Part shown: in pieces, positions 52,901 through 59,991 of the stretch | Layout: each line of letters starts with the position of its first letter | How positions within the stretch are numbered: position 1 is the stretch's first letter | Assembly: GCF_029893635.1 (NCBI RefSeq) | Contig: NZ_JARXYR010000002.1 | Coordinates: 620,001-684,000 of the forward strand | Length of the DNA: 64,000 nucleotides | DNA from: Variovorax sp. TBS-050B | GTDB taxonomy: Bacteria > Pseudomonadota > Gammaproteobacteria > Burkholderiales > Burkholderiaceae_C | Direction: 5' to 3' | The notes under the pieces: model-generated | What the model saw: the letters and a program-made list of their open reading frames with translations, nothing else | Databases searched by the model: none | What the model was told of the DNA's origin: nothing | Program-made: the position numbers and the translations under genes

Positions 52901-53032
52901 GACGTGCGCGCGCTGCGAGCCGTCGCTGACCGAGAAGAAAAGCGTGAAGGCCGGATAGGGCGCCGGCAACGCCGCGCACACCGTGACCAGGCGCTCGTGG
53001 CAGGCGTGGAGCTGGTCGGAGAAGGACATCAT
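49964..53032 (-). CDS. Two-domain protein: alpha-helical N-terminus fused to degenerate MurF-like ligase
   Basis: 1022 residues. The first ~590 look like an (alpha/alpha) toroid (YFPCFDRRIPTYDAMRHAG; HHEGEAVFALMRLYGLTRDPRWL), with no family recognised. The C-terminal ~400 follow MurF: VPVLQVPNVPQAVLALG, a P-loop position reading GVVGSGTASGTVAAM (about 675-685), LEMGSPNLPAL, LNRDLPEF, DETYDANPSSMRAAL and AILGDMQELG. The P-loop lysine of GSNGKTT is missing, and the position of the carbamylated lysine reads AARQDSRIF. So it may bind substrate without normal ligase activity. It sits between a Pal-like lipoprotein gene and the exporter. Function unknown. Confidence 0.75.
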   Translation of the reverse strand: MMSFSDQLHACHERLVTVCAALPAPYPAFTLFFSVSDGSQRAHVVHARAADFETAWREGADAVARWVRASGIVSPWLRIDWVEGASPMDWAQFKAQLAAVKRNYFRLGLAFDQDFATAFTEQELNANAMLSGDSTIAHAVVNKRNCELYAEARFARPLGLDLRADHQVYLLATVGVFCQADGVVHKLVGTGLDAGRRQAPALTPSSALELVRSGTAYLARQVQEDGLFVQGYFPCFDRRIPTYDAMRHAGVVSTMVEAWELTRDEKLRAAIDRALHPLASSLVREYRLADGTEAAFLVEGDEITLGGTAAAILALVAHSEAMEMRRWLPLLEKLALGIASLQDAATGRFDHVVQAADLRLKQASRAVHHEGEAVFALMRLYGLTRDPRWLAVVEKAFDHFIAGQHWQAHDHWLSRAVNELVRWSPQERYFRFGLQNVAGYLDFVLDRKTTFPTLLELMLAAQQMLQRLEGMAAMRHLLDELDTEKFYRALEYRAHYLQNGFFWPEMAMYFRRPSAVAGAFFIRHHAFRVRIDDVGQYVSGFVAYHRYLLERPVLPGAGGARDDGADWTAEEMGRVTGGEWVVQPDEGWRATGVTQRSFMRKGRVVFEHQARPSKAPLAAVILKGVLQPAAAVLCTDASAHLDKRVPVLQVPNVPQAVLALGAHARTEFAGRVCGVVGSGTASGTVAAMLADALGVWGEVGQPEGNVSLPSGMAWNLTCMPRRAAYWVLEMGSPNLPALTQLVRPMLTVVTGLSAAAQKHRGPSEAAARQDSRIFQGMAPGDTAVLNRDLPEFATFAEAAMAHQLQIVTYGAHRDADVRLVAFDHGEVQVSVLGEPFQLRLNAPGRHMGASAVATLAALHAMRLKLAAAVEPLAGFEPPGSRGALHTIHIGGGSFKLIDETYDANPSSMRAALELLSQAPCEPARRVAILGDMQELGPAAQRHHLDLEPELLASQPDRVLLCGPLMRGLHARIRTKVRSHWFVDVADLSTALGGLLQPGDWVLAKSSPGVGLSRLARVLKALP

Positions 53033-53135
53033 TCGGCCCCGATCGAATGCGGGAGACCGGTCGCGCCCGTCATCTGCGCTCGCTCTGACGTGTGCGGCCG
53101 GGCTCTCCCGTCGAAGGCATCGCGGTTCTCCGGTT

Positions 53136-53642
53136 TCAGCGGTAGCTGAATTCGGCTCGGCGATTGAGCTGGTAGCCCTCCTCGGTGGTTTCCTGCGAAG
53201 CGGGCTTCTCCATGCCCCAGCTGATCGCCTCGACGCGGTCGGCCGGCACGCCCAGCTGCGAGAGCGCGCGCTGGACCGATTCGGCGCGGCGCTGGCCGAG
53301 CGCGAGGTTGTATTCGCGGCCGCCGCGCGAGTCGGTGTGGCCCTCGATCACCACGCGGGCCGTGGGCCGGTTGCGCAGGAAGTTCGCATGCGCTTCCACG
53401 ACGCTCCGGTATTGCGGCTTGATGTCGAACTTGTCGAAGTCGAAGTACACGATCCGCGCCACGCCGACCGGGCCGTTCTGCACCGGCGGCGGCGGCGGTG
53501 GCTCCACCTTCGCCACCGGGGCCGCGGTCTTGTTCGAGAAGTAGTACTTGGCGTCGTCGCGTCCTTCCTTGGGCGCGGAGCCGCAGGCGGCCAGGCTCGC
53601 GGCCAGGGTGACGATGGCCAGTATCCGGAAATTCTTTTTCAT
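53136..53642 (-). CDS. OmpA/Pal-family peptidoglycan-associated lipoprotein
   Basis: 168 residues. A lipobox LAACGS (Cys ~20) is followed by a Pro-rich spacer (KVEPPPPPPVQ) and an OmpA C-terminal domain: IVYFDFDKFDIKPQYRSVVEAHA, VVIEGHTDSRGGREYNLALGQRRAESV, and NRRAEFSYR. The Asp and Arg that hold diaminopimelate are present. It anchors to peptidoglycan from the outer membrane. It lies 82 bp downstream of the adhesin gene in the same direction and is probably not the housekeeping tol-pal copy, since no tol genes flank it. Confidence 0.9.
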   Translation of the reverse strand: MKKNFRILAIVTLAASLAACGSAPKEGRDDAKYYFSNKTAAPVAKVEPPPPPPVQNGPVGVARIVYFDFDKFDIKPQYRSVVEAHANFLRNRPTARVVIEGHTDSRGGREYNLALGQRRAESVQRALSQLGVPADRVEAISWGMEKPASQETTEEGYQLNRRAEFSYR

Positions 53643-53724
53643 GCTGATCCTTTCGCGGGACAGGCCGGGTGGCGGCCTGTCCCTCTTGCTGTCGTTCTTG
53701 TCGTGACCCTTCGGTGCTCGTTGC

Positions 53725-56694
53725 TCAGCCCAGCAGGCCGTGCAGGATGTTCGAGACCGGCGTCAGCACGCTGTTGCTGCCGGCGACCTGATCCACGAGG
53801 CTGGTGATCGGGGTCACCACGTCGGTCACGATCGGCGCGGCATGCTCGACGGTGTCGACCACGCCGGCCGCCGTCGCGACCACCGGCTCGAGCGTGCTGC
53901 CCGCACCGGCGAGGATGTCGGTCACGGGCTGCGCCACTTCGGAGACGGTGGCGACCACCGGTTCCACGGTCTCGGCCACGTTGCCGGCCACCTCGACCAC
54001 CGGTTCGAGGATGTTCGCCACCAGGCCGCCGCCCAGCAGGCCGTCGCTGCCGAGCAGGCTGCCGACCAGACCGTCCTCGCCCAGCAGGTCGCCGCCGAGG
54101 AGGCCGCCGACGACGCCGTCTTCACCGACCACGCCGCCGAGCAGGTCGCCGCCCAGGAGGTCACCGCCGAGCAGGCCGCCGACGATGCCGTCTTCGCCGA
54201 CCACGCCGCCGAGCAGATCGCCGCCCAGCAGGTCGCCGCCGAGCAGGCCGCCGACGATGCCGTCTTCGCCGAGCACGCCGCCGATCAGGTCGCCACCCAG
54301 GAGGTCGCCGCCGAGCAGGCCGCCGACGATGCCGTCCTCGCCGAGCACGCCGCCGAGCAGATCGCCGCCCAGCAGGTCACCGCCGAGCAAGCCGCCGACG
54401 ATGCCGTCCTCGCCGAGCACGCCGCCGAGCAGATCACCGCCCAGGAGATCGCCGCCGACCACGCCGCCCACGATGCCGTCCTCGCCGAGCACGCCGCCGA
54501 GCAGATCGCCACCCAGGAGATCGCCGCCGAGCAGACCGCCGACGATGCCGTCCTCACCCAGCACACTACCGAGCAGGTCACCACCGAGCAGGCCACCCAC
54601 GATGCCGTCCTCGCCGAGCACGCCACCAAGCAGGTCGCCACCCAGCAGATCTCCGCCGAGCAAGCCACCCACGATGCCGTCCTCGCCGAGCACACCGCCC
54701 AGCAGGTCGCCACCCAGGAGTTCGCCGCCGAGCACGCCACCGAGCAGATCGCCACCCAGCAGATCGCCGCCGAGCAGGCTGCCCACCGGGCCTTCGTTGC
54801 CCAGCACGCCGCCGGAACCGAAGAGGCCGCCGCCGAGGCCGCCCTCGCCGATCAGGCCGCCCAGCAGGCCTTCGTCACCGATCACGCCGTCGAGCACGCC
54901 GCCCAGCAGCGCATCGTCGCCACCGAGCAGGCCGCCGATCGGGCTGTCGGCCAGCAGGCCGCCCACCACGCCGTTGGCGCCGAGCAGGTTGTCCACGACG
55001 CCGTCCTGGCCCAGCAGGCCGCCGGTGAGGCCTTCGCTGCCGAGCACGCCGGCGAGCGCGCCGTCGCCGCCGAGCAGGCCGCCGACCAGGCCTTCTTCGC
55101 CGATCAGGCCGCCGACCAGGCCGTCGCTGCCCATCAGGTCGCCGAGCAGGCCCTCGTCGCCGAGCGGGCCGCCCAACAGACCGCCGAGCAGGCCGTCGTC
55201 GCCCAGCAGGCCGCCGACCAGGCCTTCGTCGGCCATCACGTCGCCGATCAGACCGCCGACCAGGCCATCCTCGGCGAGCAGGCCGCCGAGCGCGCCGTCT
55301 TCGGCCAGGAGGCCGCCGACCAGGCCTTCTTCGGCGAGCAGGCCTTGCACGAGGCTGTTCTCCCCGAGCAGACCCTCGACCACGGTCTCGACCACGCCGC
55401 CGTCGCCGATGAGGGTGTCGACGACGCCGTCGAGTCCGAGTGCGCCGGTCACGCCGGTGAGGATGCCGTTGTCGCCCAGCAGGTTGTCGAGGCCGTTCTG
55501 CAGCGCATCGGTGACGTGGTCGACCTGTCCCACGAGCGCATCGGTCGCGCCGTTGCCGAGCAGCGGATCGAGCACCGGGTTGAGCACGCCGTCCACGTCG
55601 TCGAGCACGGTCTCGGCCACGTCGTCGACGGGATCGAACTGGTTCGGATCGTCGCGCGTGAAGTTGTCGCCGAGCACGGGCGAGAGGATGTCGTCGACGA
55701 GGTCGGTCGTTTCGTCGACGACGTAGGTGACCGGGTCGAGCGAATCGCCCAGGCCGAGGTTGTCGTTGACCGTGCCGATCACGCCACCGACAGCGTTGTC
55801 GCCGGGGTTGAGGAGGGAGTCGCCGTCGGCGTCGGCGTCGGCATCGGCATCGGCATCGGCATCCGCGTCCGCATCCGCGTCCGCATCTGCATCCGCGTCG
55901 GCATCTGCATCGGCATCGGCGTCCGCGTCCGCGTCCGCGTCGGCGTCGGCATCGGCGTCGGCATCTGCATCGGCGTCGGCATCTGCATCGGCGTCGGCGT
56001 CGGCATCGGCATCGGCATCGGCATCAGCATCCCCGTCCGCATCCGCATCGGCGTCCGCATCGGCATCCGCGTCGGCATCGGCCTCGCCCACGGGCAGCGG
56101 AATGAAACCGGCACCGCCGCCATCGCTCCCACCGCCGCCCAGCGCGGCGCCAAGGCCCGCGGCACCGAGGGCGCCGAGGGCGAATTCGCCGAGGCCGAGA
56201 CCGGCCGCGGCGGGAAGCTTCTTGCTCACGGCCAGCGCGGCCGCTTCGGCATCGCTGTCGGGCGGCGTGACCTGCAGGTCGCCCTGCGCCACGTCGACGT
56301 TCACCTGTTCGAGGCCGCCCGGCAGCTTGGTCGAGCCGATGGTGGCGTCGGTGCCGCCGGTGAAGACGCCGGCCAGCGGCGCCTTGTTGGTGGCCGAGCC
56401 GGGGAACAGCACGTTGGCCTGGCCGCCCTCGGGCACGAGCACGCGGTCGCCGGCGATCAGGGTCTGATTGCCCTCCACCGGAATGCGGACACCGTCGCGC
56501 ATCACGGCGACACCCGGCGTCGCATTGGACAATGTGCCGATGCTTGCGGGTGCCGCGGCGGCGGCGGGTGCCGGCGACACCGCGGCGGCGGATGCGCCGA
56601 GCGGGGTGCCGGTGGCCTGGGCGACGACCACGGGTGCCACGCCACTGGCGGCGAGTCCTTCGGTCGAATTGGTCGATGCTTGTGGAGCGTTCAT
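53725..56694 (-). CDS. Large repetitive surface protein, LapA-like N-terminus with Ala-Asp and GLLGGD repeats
   Basis: 989 residues. Residues ~60-150 (VAVMRDGVRIPVEGNQTLIA; GDRVLVPEGGQANVLFPGS) resemble FecR-like folds in the retention module of LapA-type adhesins. An Ala-Ala-Gly stretch (KLPAAAGLGLGEF, ~165) is where a LapG-type dialanine cleavage site could lie. Residues 205-292 alternate Ala and Asp. Residues ~635-870 are tandem 24-residue repeats of the type GGDLLGGDLLGGVLGEDGIV. No RTX nonapeptides or typical C-terminal secretion signal are seen. It is predicted to be exported by the downstream type I system; no lapG or lapD is present here. Confidence 0.75.
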   Translation of the reverse strand: MNAPQASTNSTEGLAASGVAPVVVAQATGTPLGASAAAVSPAPAAAAAPASIGTLSNATPGVAVMRDGVRIPVEGNQTLIAGDRVLVPEGGQANVLFPGSATNKAPLAGVFTGGTDATIGSTKLPGGLEQVNVDVAQGDLQVTPPDSDAEAAALAVSKKLPAAAGLGLGEFALGALGAAGLGAALGGGGSDGGGAGFIPLPVGEADADADADADADADADGDADADADADADADADADADADADADADADADADADADADADADADADADADADADADADADADADADADGDSLLNPGDNAVGGVIGTVNDNLGLGDSLDPVTYVVDETTDLVDDILSPVLGDNFTRDDPNQFDPVDDVAETVLDDVDGVLNPVLDPLLGNGATDALVGQVDHVTDALQNGLDNLLGDNGILTGVTGALGLDGVVDTLIGDGGVVETVVEGLLGENSLVQGLLAEEGLVGGLLAEDGALGGLLAEDGLVGGLIGDVMADEGLVGGLLGDDGLLGGLLGGPLGDEGLLGDLMGSDGLVGGLIGEEGLVGGLLGGDGALAGVLGSEGLTGGLLGQDGVVDNLLGANGVVGGLLADSPIGGLLGGDDALLGGVLDGVIGDEGLLGGLIGEGGLGGGLFGSGGVLGNEGPVGSLLGGDLLGGDLLGGVLGGELLGGDLLGGVLGEDGIVGGLLGGDLLGGDLLGGVLGEDGIVGGLLGGDLLGSVLGEDGIVGGLLGGDLLGGDLLGGVLGEDGIVGGVVGGDLLGGDLLGGVLGEDGIVGGLLGGDLLGGDLLGGVLGEDGIVGGLLGGDLLGGDLIGGVLGEDGIVGGLLGGDLLGGDLLGGVVGEDGIVGGLLGGDLLGGDLLGGVVGEDGVVGGLLGGDLLGEDGLVGSLLGSDGLLGGGLVANILEPVVEVAGNVAETVEPVVATVSEVAQPVTDILAGAGSTLEPVVATAAGVVDTVEHAAPIVTDVVTPITSLVDQVAGSNSVLTPVSNILHGLLG
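54080..54790 (-). repeat. 72-bp tandem repeats inside the surface protein gene
   Basis: Using GACGATGCC/CACGATGCC as an anchor, copies start at 54181, 54253, 54325, 54397, 54469 and 54541, exactly 72 bp apart. Further copies lie at 54598 (a 57-bp unit missing 15 bp, one GGDLL) and 54670, and a diverged one at 54109. Each encodes a 24-residue unit. The near-identity predicts copy-number change by slippage or recombination, and assembly errors. Confidence 0.9.
55819..56082 (-). repeat. Six-base repeat tract encoding about 44 Ala-Asp dipeptides
   Basis: 264 bp made of GCATCG/GCGTCG/GCGTCC-type hexamers (plus strand), encoding strictly alternating Ala and Asp for 88 residues with two Gly replacements. 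Synonymous codons vary (GAT/GAC, GCC/GCG), so the protein repeat seems selected rather than just recent DNA slippage. The product would be highly acidic. Confidence 0.92.
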
Positions 56695-56728
56695 GGCAGC
56701 CTCTGTGACAAAAGATGCGTCTACAGGG

Positions 56729-56743
56729 GCAACTAGCGTGCCG
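56729..56743 (-). promoter_or_regulatory. Sigma-54 promoter of the surface-protein/type I secretion operon
   Basis: On the minus strand the sequence is CGGCACGCTAGTTGC, matching TGGCAC-N5-TTGC at all positions but the first. Transcription would start near 56717, about 23 bases before the ATG at 56694. It could drive the whole minus-strand block down to the TolC gene. Confidence 0.8.
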
Positions 56744-56871
56744 CTTTGAAGATCCGTCCCGCGCCCGGCGCCACGAAACACGCAAGTCGTTGATCTACAT
56801 GGATATTCTTGAAAACGACGGCCGGCCGGCCGAGGCCGGAAACGCGGTTTGGAGGGGTCTTCGGGCCCTTC

Positions 56872-56889
56872 GTTACGTAACGGCGTAAC
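56872..56889. promoter_or_regulatory. GTTACGTAAC palindrome and extra GTAAC box
   Basis: GTTACGTAAC (56872-56881) is a perfect 10-bp palindrome and GTAAC recurs at 56885-56889. The pair is about 130-145 bp upstream of the -24 element of the surface protein promoter, a normal enhancer distance. The boxes match those before flp. Confidence 0.6.
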
Positions 56890-57006
56890 GTGCCGCTACC
56901 GGAACATCGGGCCTGTTGCGAGACCGTCCGGACCGAGAATCCGGCCTCTTCCTTTCCTTCCTTCTTTCGTTCGCCCCGCGTTCGCTTTCTCTTCACTTCT
57001 ACACAT

Positions 57007-57441
57007 ATGTTCAATCCCTCCCAGGAAGACGTGCGGCGCTTCTTCTGCGACGTCTATGCAAAGCAGCGGCAGGGCCTGCCGATGGAAGCGCTGGAGACGA
57101 TCGCCGCGGGATGGATCGAAGCGCATCCCGAATACCACGCCGACCTGGCCGATGCCGATGCCGCGGTCGCGCGCGTGTACGACGGCGCGAACGGGCGCGA
57201 GAACCCGTTCCTCCATCTGTCGATGCACCTGTCGATCAGCGAGCAGTGTTCGATCGACCAGCCGCGCGGCATCCGCCAGGCGGTGGAACTGCTGGCGGCG
57301 CGCCGCGGTTCGCTGCTCGATGCGCACCATGAGGCGATGGACTGCCTGGGGCAGATGATGTGGGAGAGCCAGCGCGCCGGCCGGCCGCCCGACGGCGAGG
57401 CCTACGTCGCCTGCGTGCAGCGGCGCGCAACGCGGGACTAG
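57007..57441 (+). CDS. DUF1841 family protein
   Basis: 144 residues, full family length. Family pattern: MFNPSQEDVRRFFCDVYAK at the start, then GWIEAHPEYHADLAD, and ENPFLHLSMHLSISEQCSIDQPRGIRQ with conserved His, Glu and Gln. DUF1841 is a cytosolic family common in beta- and gammaproteobacteria with no known function. It is convergent with pcaQ (8 bp gap). Confidence 0.85.
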   Translation: MFNPSQEDVRRFFCDVYAKQRQGLPMEALETIAAGWIEAHPEYHADLADADAAVARVYDGANGRENPFLHLSMHLSISEQCSIDQPRGIRQAVELLAARRGSLLDAHHEAMDCLGQMMWESQRAGRPPDGEAYVACVQRRATRD

Positions 57442-57448
57442 GCGCGGG

Positions 57449-58447
57449 TCACGCCGCGGTTTTTTTTCGGGGCTGCGAAAGCGGCGCGCCCTGCCGCTTG
57501 GCGGCCTCGCGCAGCAGCGCAGCCATGGCGGCGCGCGGCGGCGAGGGCTCGGCGTCGCTGCGCAGCAGCAGGCCGACGGGCTCGTCGGTGCCCGCGGTCT
57601 CGATGCGCAGGCGCACGAGGCGGCGCTCGGCGAGCTCGCCGCGCGCAGCGCCGAGCGGGGTGATCCAGACCGCGTCCGACACCGCCAGCAGCCCGCGCGC
57701 CACGGCCACATCGAGCGTCTGCAGCGCGTCGGCCGGGAGCGCCAGGCCCCGCGCCTGCAGAAAGCTCTCGGTGTGGTGGCGCGGCACGGTGCCTTCGCCA
57801 TAGACCACCAGCGGATAGCCGAGCACCGCCTGCACCGACACCGCGCGCGCCGCGCCGAGCGCGAGCGGATGGCCGGCGCGCACGGCGAACACCAGCGGCT
57901 CCGTGTAGAGCAGCTCGAAGCTGAGGCCGCCCATCAGCCGCGGATCGCTCATGCGGCCCACCACGAGGTCGAGTTCGCCGGCGCGCAGCTCGTCGAGCAG
58001 CACGGGGTTGGCGGCGCTCTTCACCACCATCTGCACCGCGGGCCAGCGCTCGCGAAAGCGCGCCAGCGGCTGCGGCAGCAGCGCCGGCGCCACGCTCGGC
58101 AGCGCGCCGATGCGCAGCCGCTCGATGCGCCCGCCCGCCGCCGGCGCCACCGCCTGCGCGCTGGCGTCGAGCGCCTCCAGCACGCGCAGCGCATGCGCCA
58201 GCAGCTGCTCGCCCGCCGGCGCGAGCCCCTGCACGCCGCGCCGGCCCGACTTGCTGCGCTCCACCAGCCGTGCGCCGATGATGGCTTCGAGCTCCGCGAG
58301 CGTCTTGGACACCGCGGGCTGGCTCAGCGAGAGCCGCTCGGCGGCGCGCGCCAGATGGCGCTCCTGCGCCACCGCCACGAGGCAGCGCAGGTGCCGCAGC
58401 TGCACGTTGCGCAGGAAGTCCTGGCGAAGGTCGGCGGTGTTTTTCAA
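57449..58447 (-). CDS. pcaQ: LysR-type regulator PcaQ
   Basis: 332 residues from TTG at 58447; no in-frame ATG lies near, and a GTG ~13 codons later is an alternative. The HTH is LRHLRCLVAVAQERHLARAA, then LSLSQPAVSKTLAELEAIIG. The effector domain includes IGALPSVAPALLPQPLARF and VVGRMSDPRLMGGLSFELLY, matching PcaQ proteins, which activate protocatechuate genes in response to 3-carboxymuconate-type intermediates. It is divergent from pcaHG with an ATTACC-type palindrome at its start codon. Confidence 0.88.
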   Translation of the reverse strand: MKNTADLRQDFLRNVQLRHLRCLVAVAQERHLARAAERLSLSQPAVSKTLAELEAIIGARLVERSKSGRRGVQGLAPAGEQLLAHALRVLEALDASAQAVAPAAGGRIERLRIGALPSVAPALLPQPLARFRERWPAVQMVVKSAANPVLLDELRAGELDLVVGRMSDPRLMGGLSFELLYTEPLVFAVRAGHPLALGAARAVSVQAVLGYPLVVYGEGTVPRHHTESFLQARGLALPADALQTLDVAVARGLLAVSDAVWITPLGAARGELAERRLVRLRIETAGTDEPVGLLLRSDAEPSPPRAAMAALLREAAKRQGAPLSQPRKKTAA

Positions 58448-58461
58448 TTACCTGTGGTTAT
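58447..58461. promoter_or_regulatory. Probable PcaQ operator
   Basis: ATTACCTGTGGTTAT is an inverted repeat (ATTACC / GGTTAT, one mismatch, N3 centre). It resembles the ATAACC-N4-GGTTAA site described for PcaQ in Sinorhizobium, one base shorter in the centre. It overlaps the pcaQ start codon, so it could give autoregulation, and lies 91 bp before the pcaH ATG. Confidence 0.6.
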
Positions 58462-58551
58462 TCGAATCGGATCATTCTTCAATTTACATCATCGGACCGG
58501 GCTTCTAAAGTGCAGCCTCCAGACACGACCGCCCCACCAGGAGACAACGAC

Positions 58552-59277
58552 ATGTTGACCAAGACACCGGCCTCGCCCGCCATCCTCACGCCGCGCGACT
58601 GGGACGCCCATCCTTCCTACGTCTACCCCGGCTACAAGTCGACGATGAAGCGCGGCCCGCAGAAGCCGCTGGTGCCGCTGAAGGCGGCCCTCGGCGAGCT
58701 GCAGCAGCCGGTCTACGGCCACGACAGCATCGGCGCGCTCGACCATGACCTGACGCGCAACGCCCGCAGGAACGGCGAGCCGCTGGGCGAGCGCATGATC
58801 CTCACCGGCCGCGTGCTCGACGAGCGCCGCCGCCCGGTCGCGAACACGCTGGTGGAGCTGTGGCAGGCCAATGCCGCGGGCCGCTACGTGCACAAGGTCG
58901 ACCAGCACGACGCGCCGCTCGATCCCAACTTCCTCGGCGCCGGCCGCTGCCTGACCGACAGCGAGGGCCGCTACCGCTTCCTCACCATCAAGCCCGGCGC
59001 CTACCCCTGGGGCAACCATCCGAACGCCTGGCGCCCGCAGCACATCCACCTGTCGCTGTTCGGCCAGAGCTTCGCGAGCCGGCTCGTGACGCAGATGTAC
59101 TTCCCGGGCGATCCGCTGCTGCAGTACGACCCGATGGTCACCGGCACGCCCGAGCGCTACCGCAACCGGCTGATCGCCGACTTCAGCCTCGACATCACCG
59201 AGGAAGGCTACGCGCTGGGCTACCAGTTCGACATCGTGCTGCGCGGCGCCGACGAGACGCCTTTCGAGAACCGCTGA
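58552..59277 (+). CDS. pcaH: Protocatechuate 3,4-dioxygenase beta subunit
   Basis: 241 residues. It is the catalytic subunit holding the non-heme Fe(III), cleaving protocatechuate between the two hydroxyls to 3-carboxy-cis,cis-muconate. Iron ligands are visible: Tyr in GRYVHKVDQHDAPLDPNF, Tyr in IKPGAYPWGNHPNAW, and two His in RPQHIHLSLFG. The N-terminus carries the pcaH-specific HPSYVYPGYKSTMKRGP. It is followed 15 bp later by pcaG. Confidence 0.96.
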   Translation: MLTKTPASPAILTPRDWDAHPSYVYPGYKSTMKRGPQKPLVPLKAALGELQQPVYGHDSIGALDHDLTRNARRNGEPLGERMILTGRVLDERRRPVANTLVELWQANAAGRYVHKVDQHDAPLDPNFLGAGRCLTDSEGRYRFLTIKPGAYPWGNHPNAWRPQHIHLSLFGQSFASRLVTQMYFPGDPLLQYDPMVTGTPERYRNRLIADFSLDITEEGYALGYQFDIVLRGADETPFENR

Positions 59278-59292
59278 GCCAGGAGACGCGAC

Positions 59293-59910
59293 ATGAACGA
59301 CATGCTGATGACCGCCCAGGAAGCCGACTTCGGCCAGACCCCCTCGCAGACGGTGGGCCCCTACTTCGCCTACGGCCTCACGGCCTCGCAGTACGGCTAC
59401 GACTTCGACCAGCCCTTCGACGCCGTGGTGGCGCTCGACAACGCCTCGGGCCGGCGCATCCGGCTCGAAGGCCGCGTGCTCGACGGCGACGGCAACCCGA
59501 TCAACGATGCGCTCGTGGAGATCAGCCAGGCCGACGGCGAAGGCCGCTATCCGCAGACGCCGGCCGAGGCGCGCGAGATCGGCTTCCGCGCCTTCGGCCG
59601 CGTGGGCACGGGCACAGACGCGCAGAACCGCTTCGTCTTCCACACCGTGAAGCCGGGCGCCGAGTCGCCTGGCGAAGCGCCGCACATCAACGTGATCGTG
59701 CTCATGCGCGGCCTGCTGCTGCATGCGTTCACGCGCGTGTACTTCAGCGACGAGGCCGAGGCCAATGCGCGCGACGCCGTGCTGGCGAGCGTGCCGGCCG
59801 AGCGCCGCCACACGCTGATCGCCGAGCGCGTGGAACAGGGCGGCGCGGTGAGCTACCGCTTCGACATCCGCATGCAGGGCGCCGAGGAAACGGTGTTCTT
59901 CGACATCTGA
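59293..59910 (+). CDS. pcaG: Protocatechuate 3,4-dioxygenase alpha subunit
   Basis: 205 residues. It shares the intradiol beta-sandwich (TPSQTVGPYFAYGL; RLEGRVLDGDGNPINDALVEISQADGEGRY; APHINVIVLMRGLLLHAFTRVYF) but lacks the complete iron-ligand set, as usual for the alpha subunit. It forms the alpha-beta protomer with PcaH. A strong terminator follows. Confidence 0.95.
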   Translation: MNDMLMTAQEADFGQTPSQTVGPYFAYGLTASQYGYDFDQPFDAVVALDNASGRRIRLEGRVLDGDGNPINDALVEISQADGEGRYPQTPAEAREIGFRAFGRVGTGTDAQNRFVFHTVKPGAESPGEAPHINVIVLMRGLLLHAFTRVYFSDEAEANARDAVLASVPAERRHTLIAERVEQGGAVSYRFDIRMQGAEETVFFDI

Positions 59911-59940
59911 GCAGCAGGCGAAAGCGCCCGCCCCAAAAGC

Positions 59941-59966
59941 AAAAAGCCCGCGCAGCGGGCTTTTTT
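59941..59966. terminator. Bidirectional rho-independent terminator
   Basis: AAAAAGCCCGC-GCA-GCGGGCTTTTTT: an 8-bp GC-rich stem flanked by As and Ts, so it works on both strands. It separates pcaG from the convergent cytochrome gene. Confidence 0.92.
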
Positions 59967-59991
59967 CTTGGGCTCTTCGGCCGCGGTGCGG

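Larger units (their letters stand above)
56695..57006. other. 312-bp divergent intergenic region upstream of the surface protein gene
   Basis: It contains the sigma-54 promoter (56729-56743) and GTTAC/GTAAC boxes (56872-56889) described separately, plus a GGCCGGCCGGCC-type palindromic stretch near 56819-56840. No additional coding frame is supported. The plus-strand gene starts at 57007. Confidence 0.6.

Noticed and set aside
47948..53149. A 1733-codon open frame on the plus strand opposite the exporter and MurF-like genes
   Set aside because: Composition is His/Arg/Ala shadow sequence with no domains, and the minus-strand genes show conserved motifs.
54080..54790. CRISPR array
   Set aside because: Units are 72 bp, contiguous, in frame and coding; there are no unique spacers and no cas genes.
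53740..56736. A ~1000-codon plus-strand frame opposite the surface protein gene
   Set aside because: It mirrors the repeat array (AEQAADDAV units) with no signal or domain. The minus-strand frame has a sigma-54 promoter, ATG and LapA-like start.
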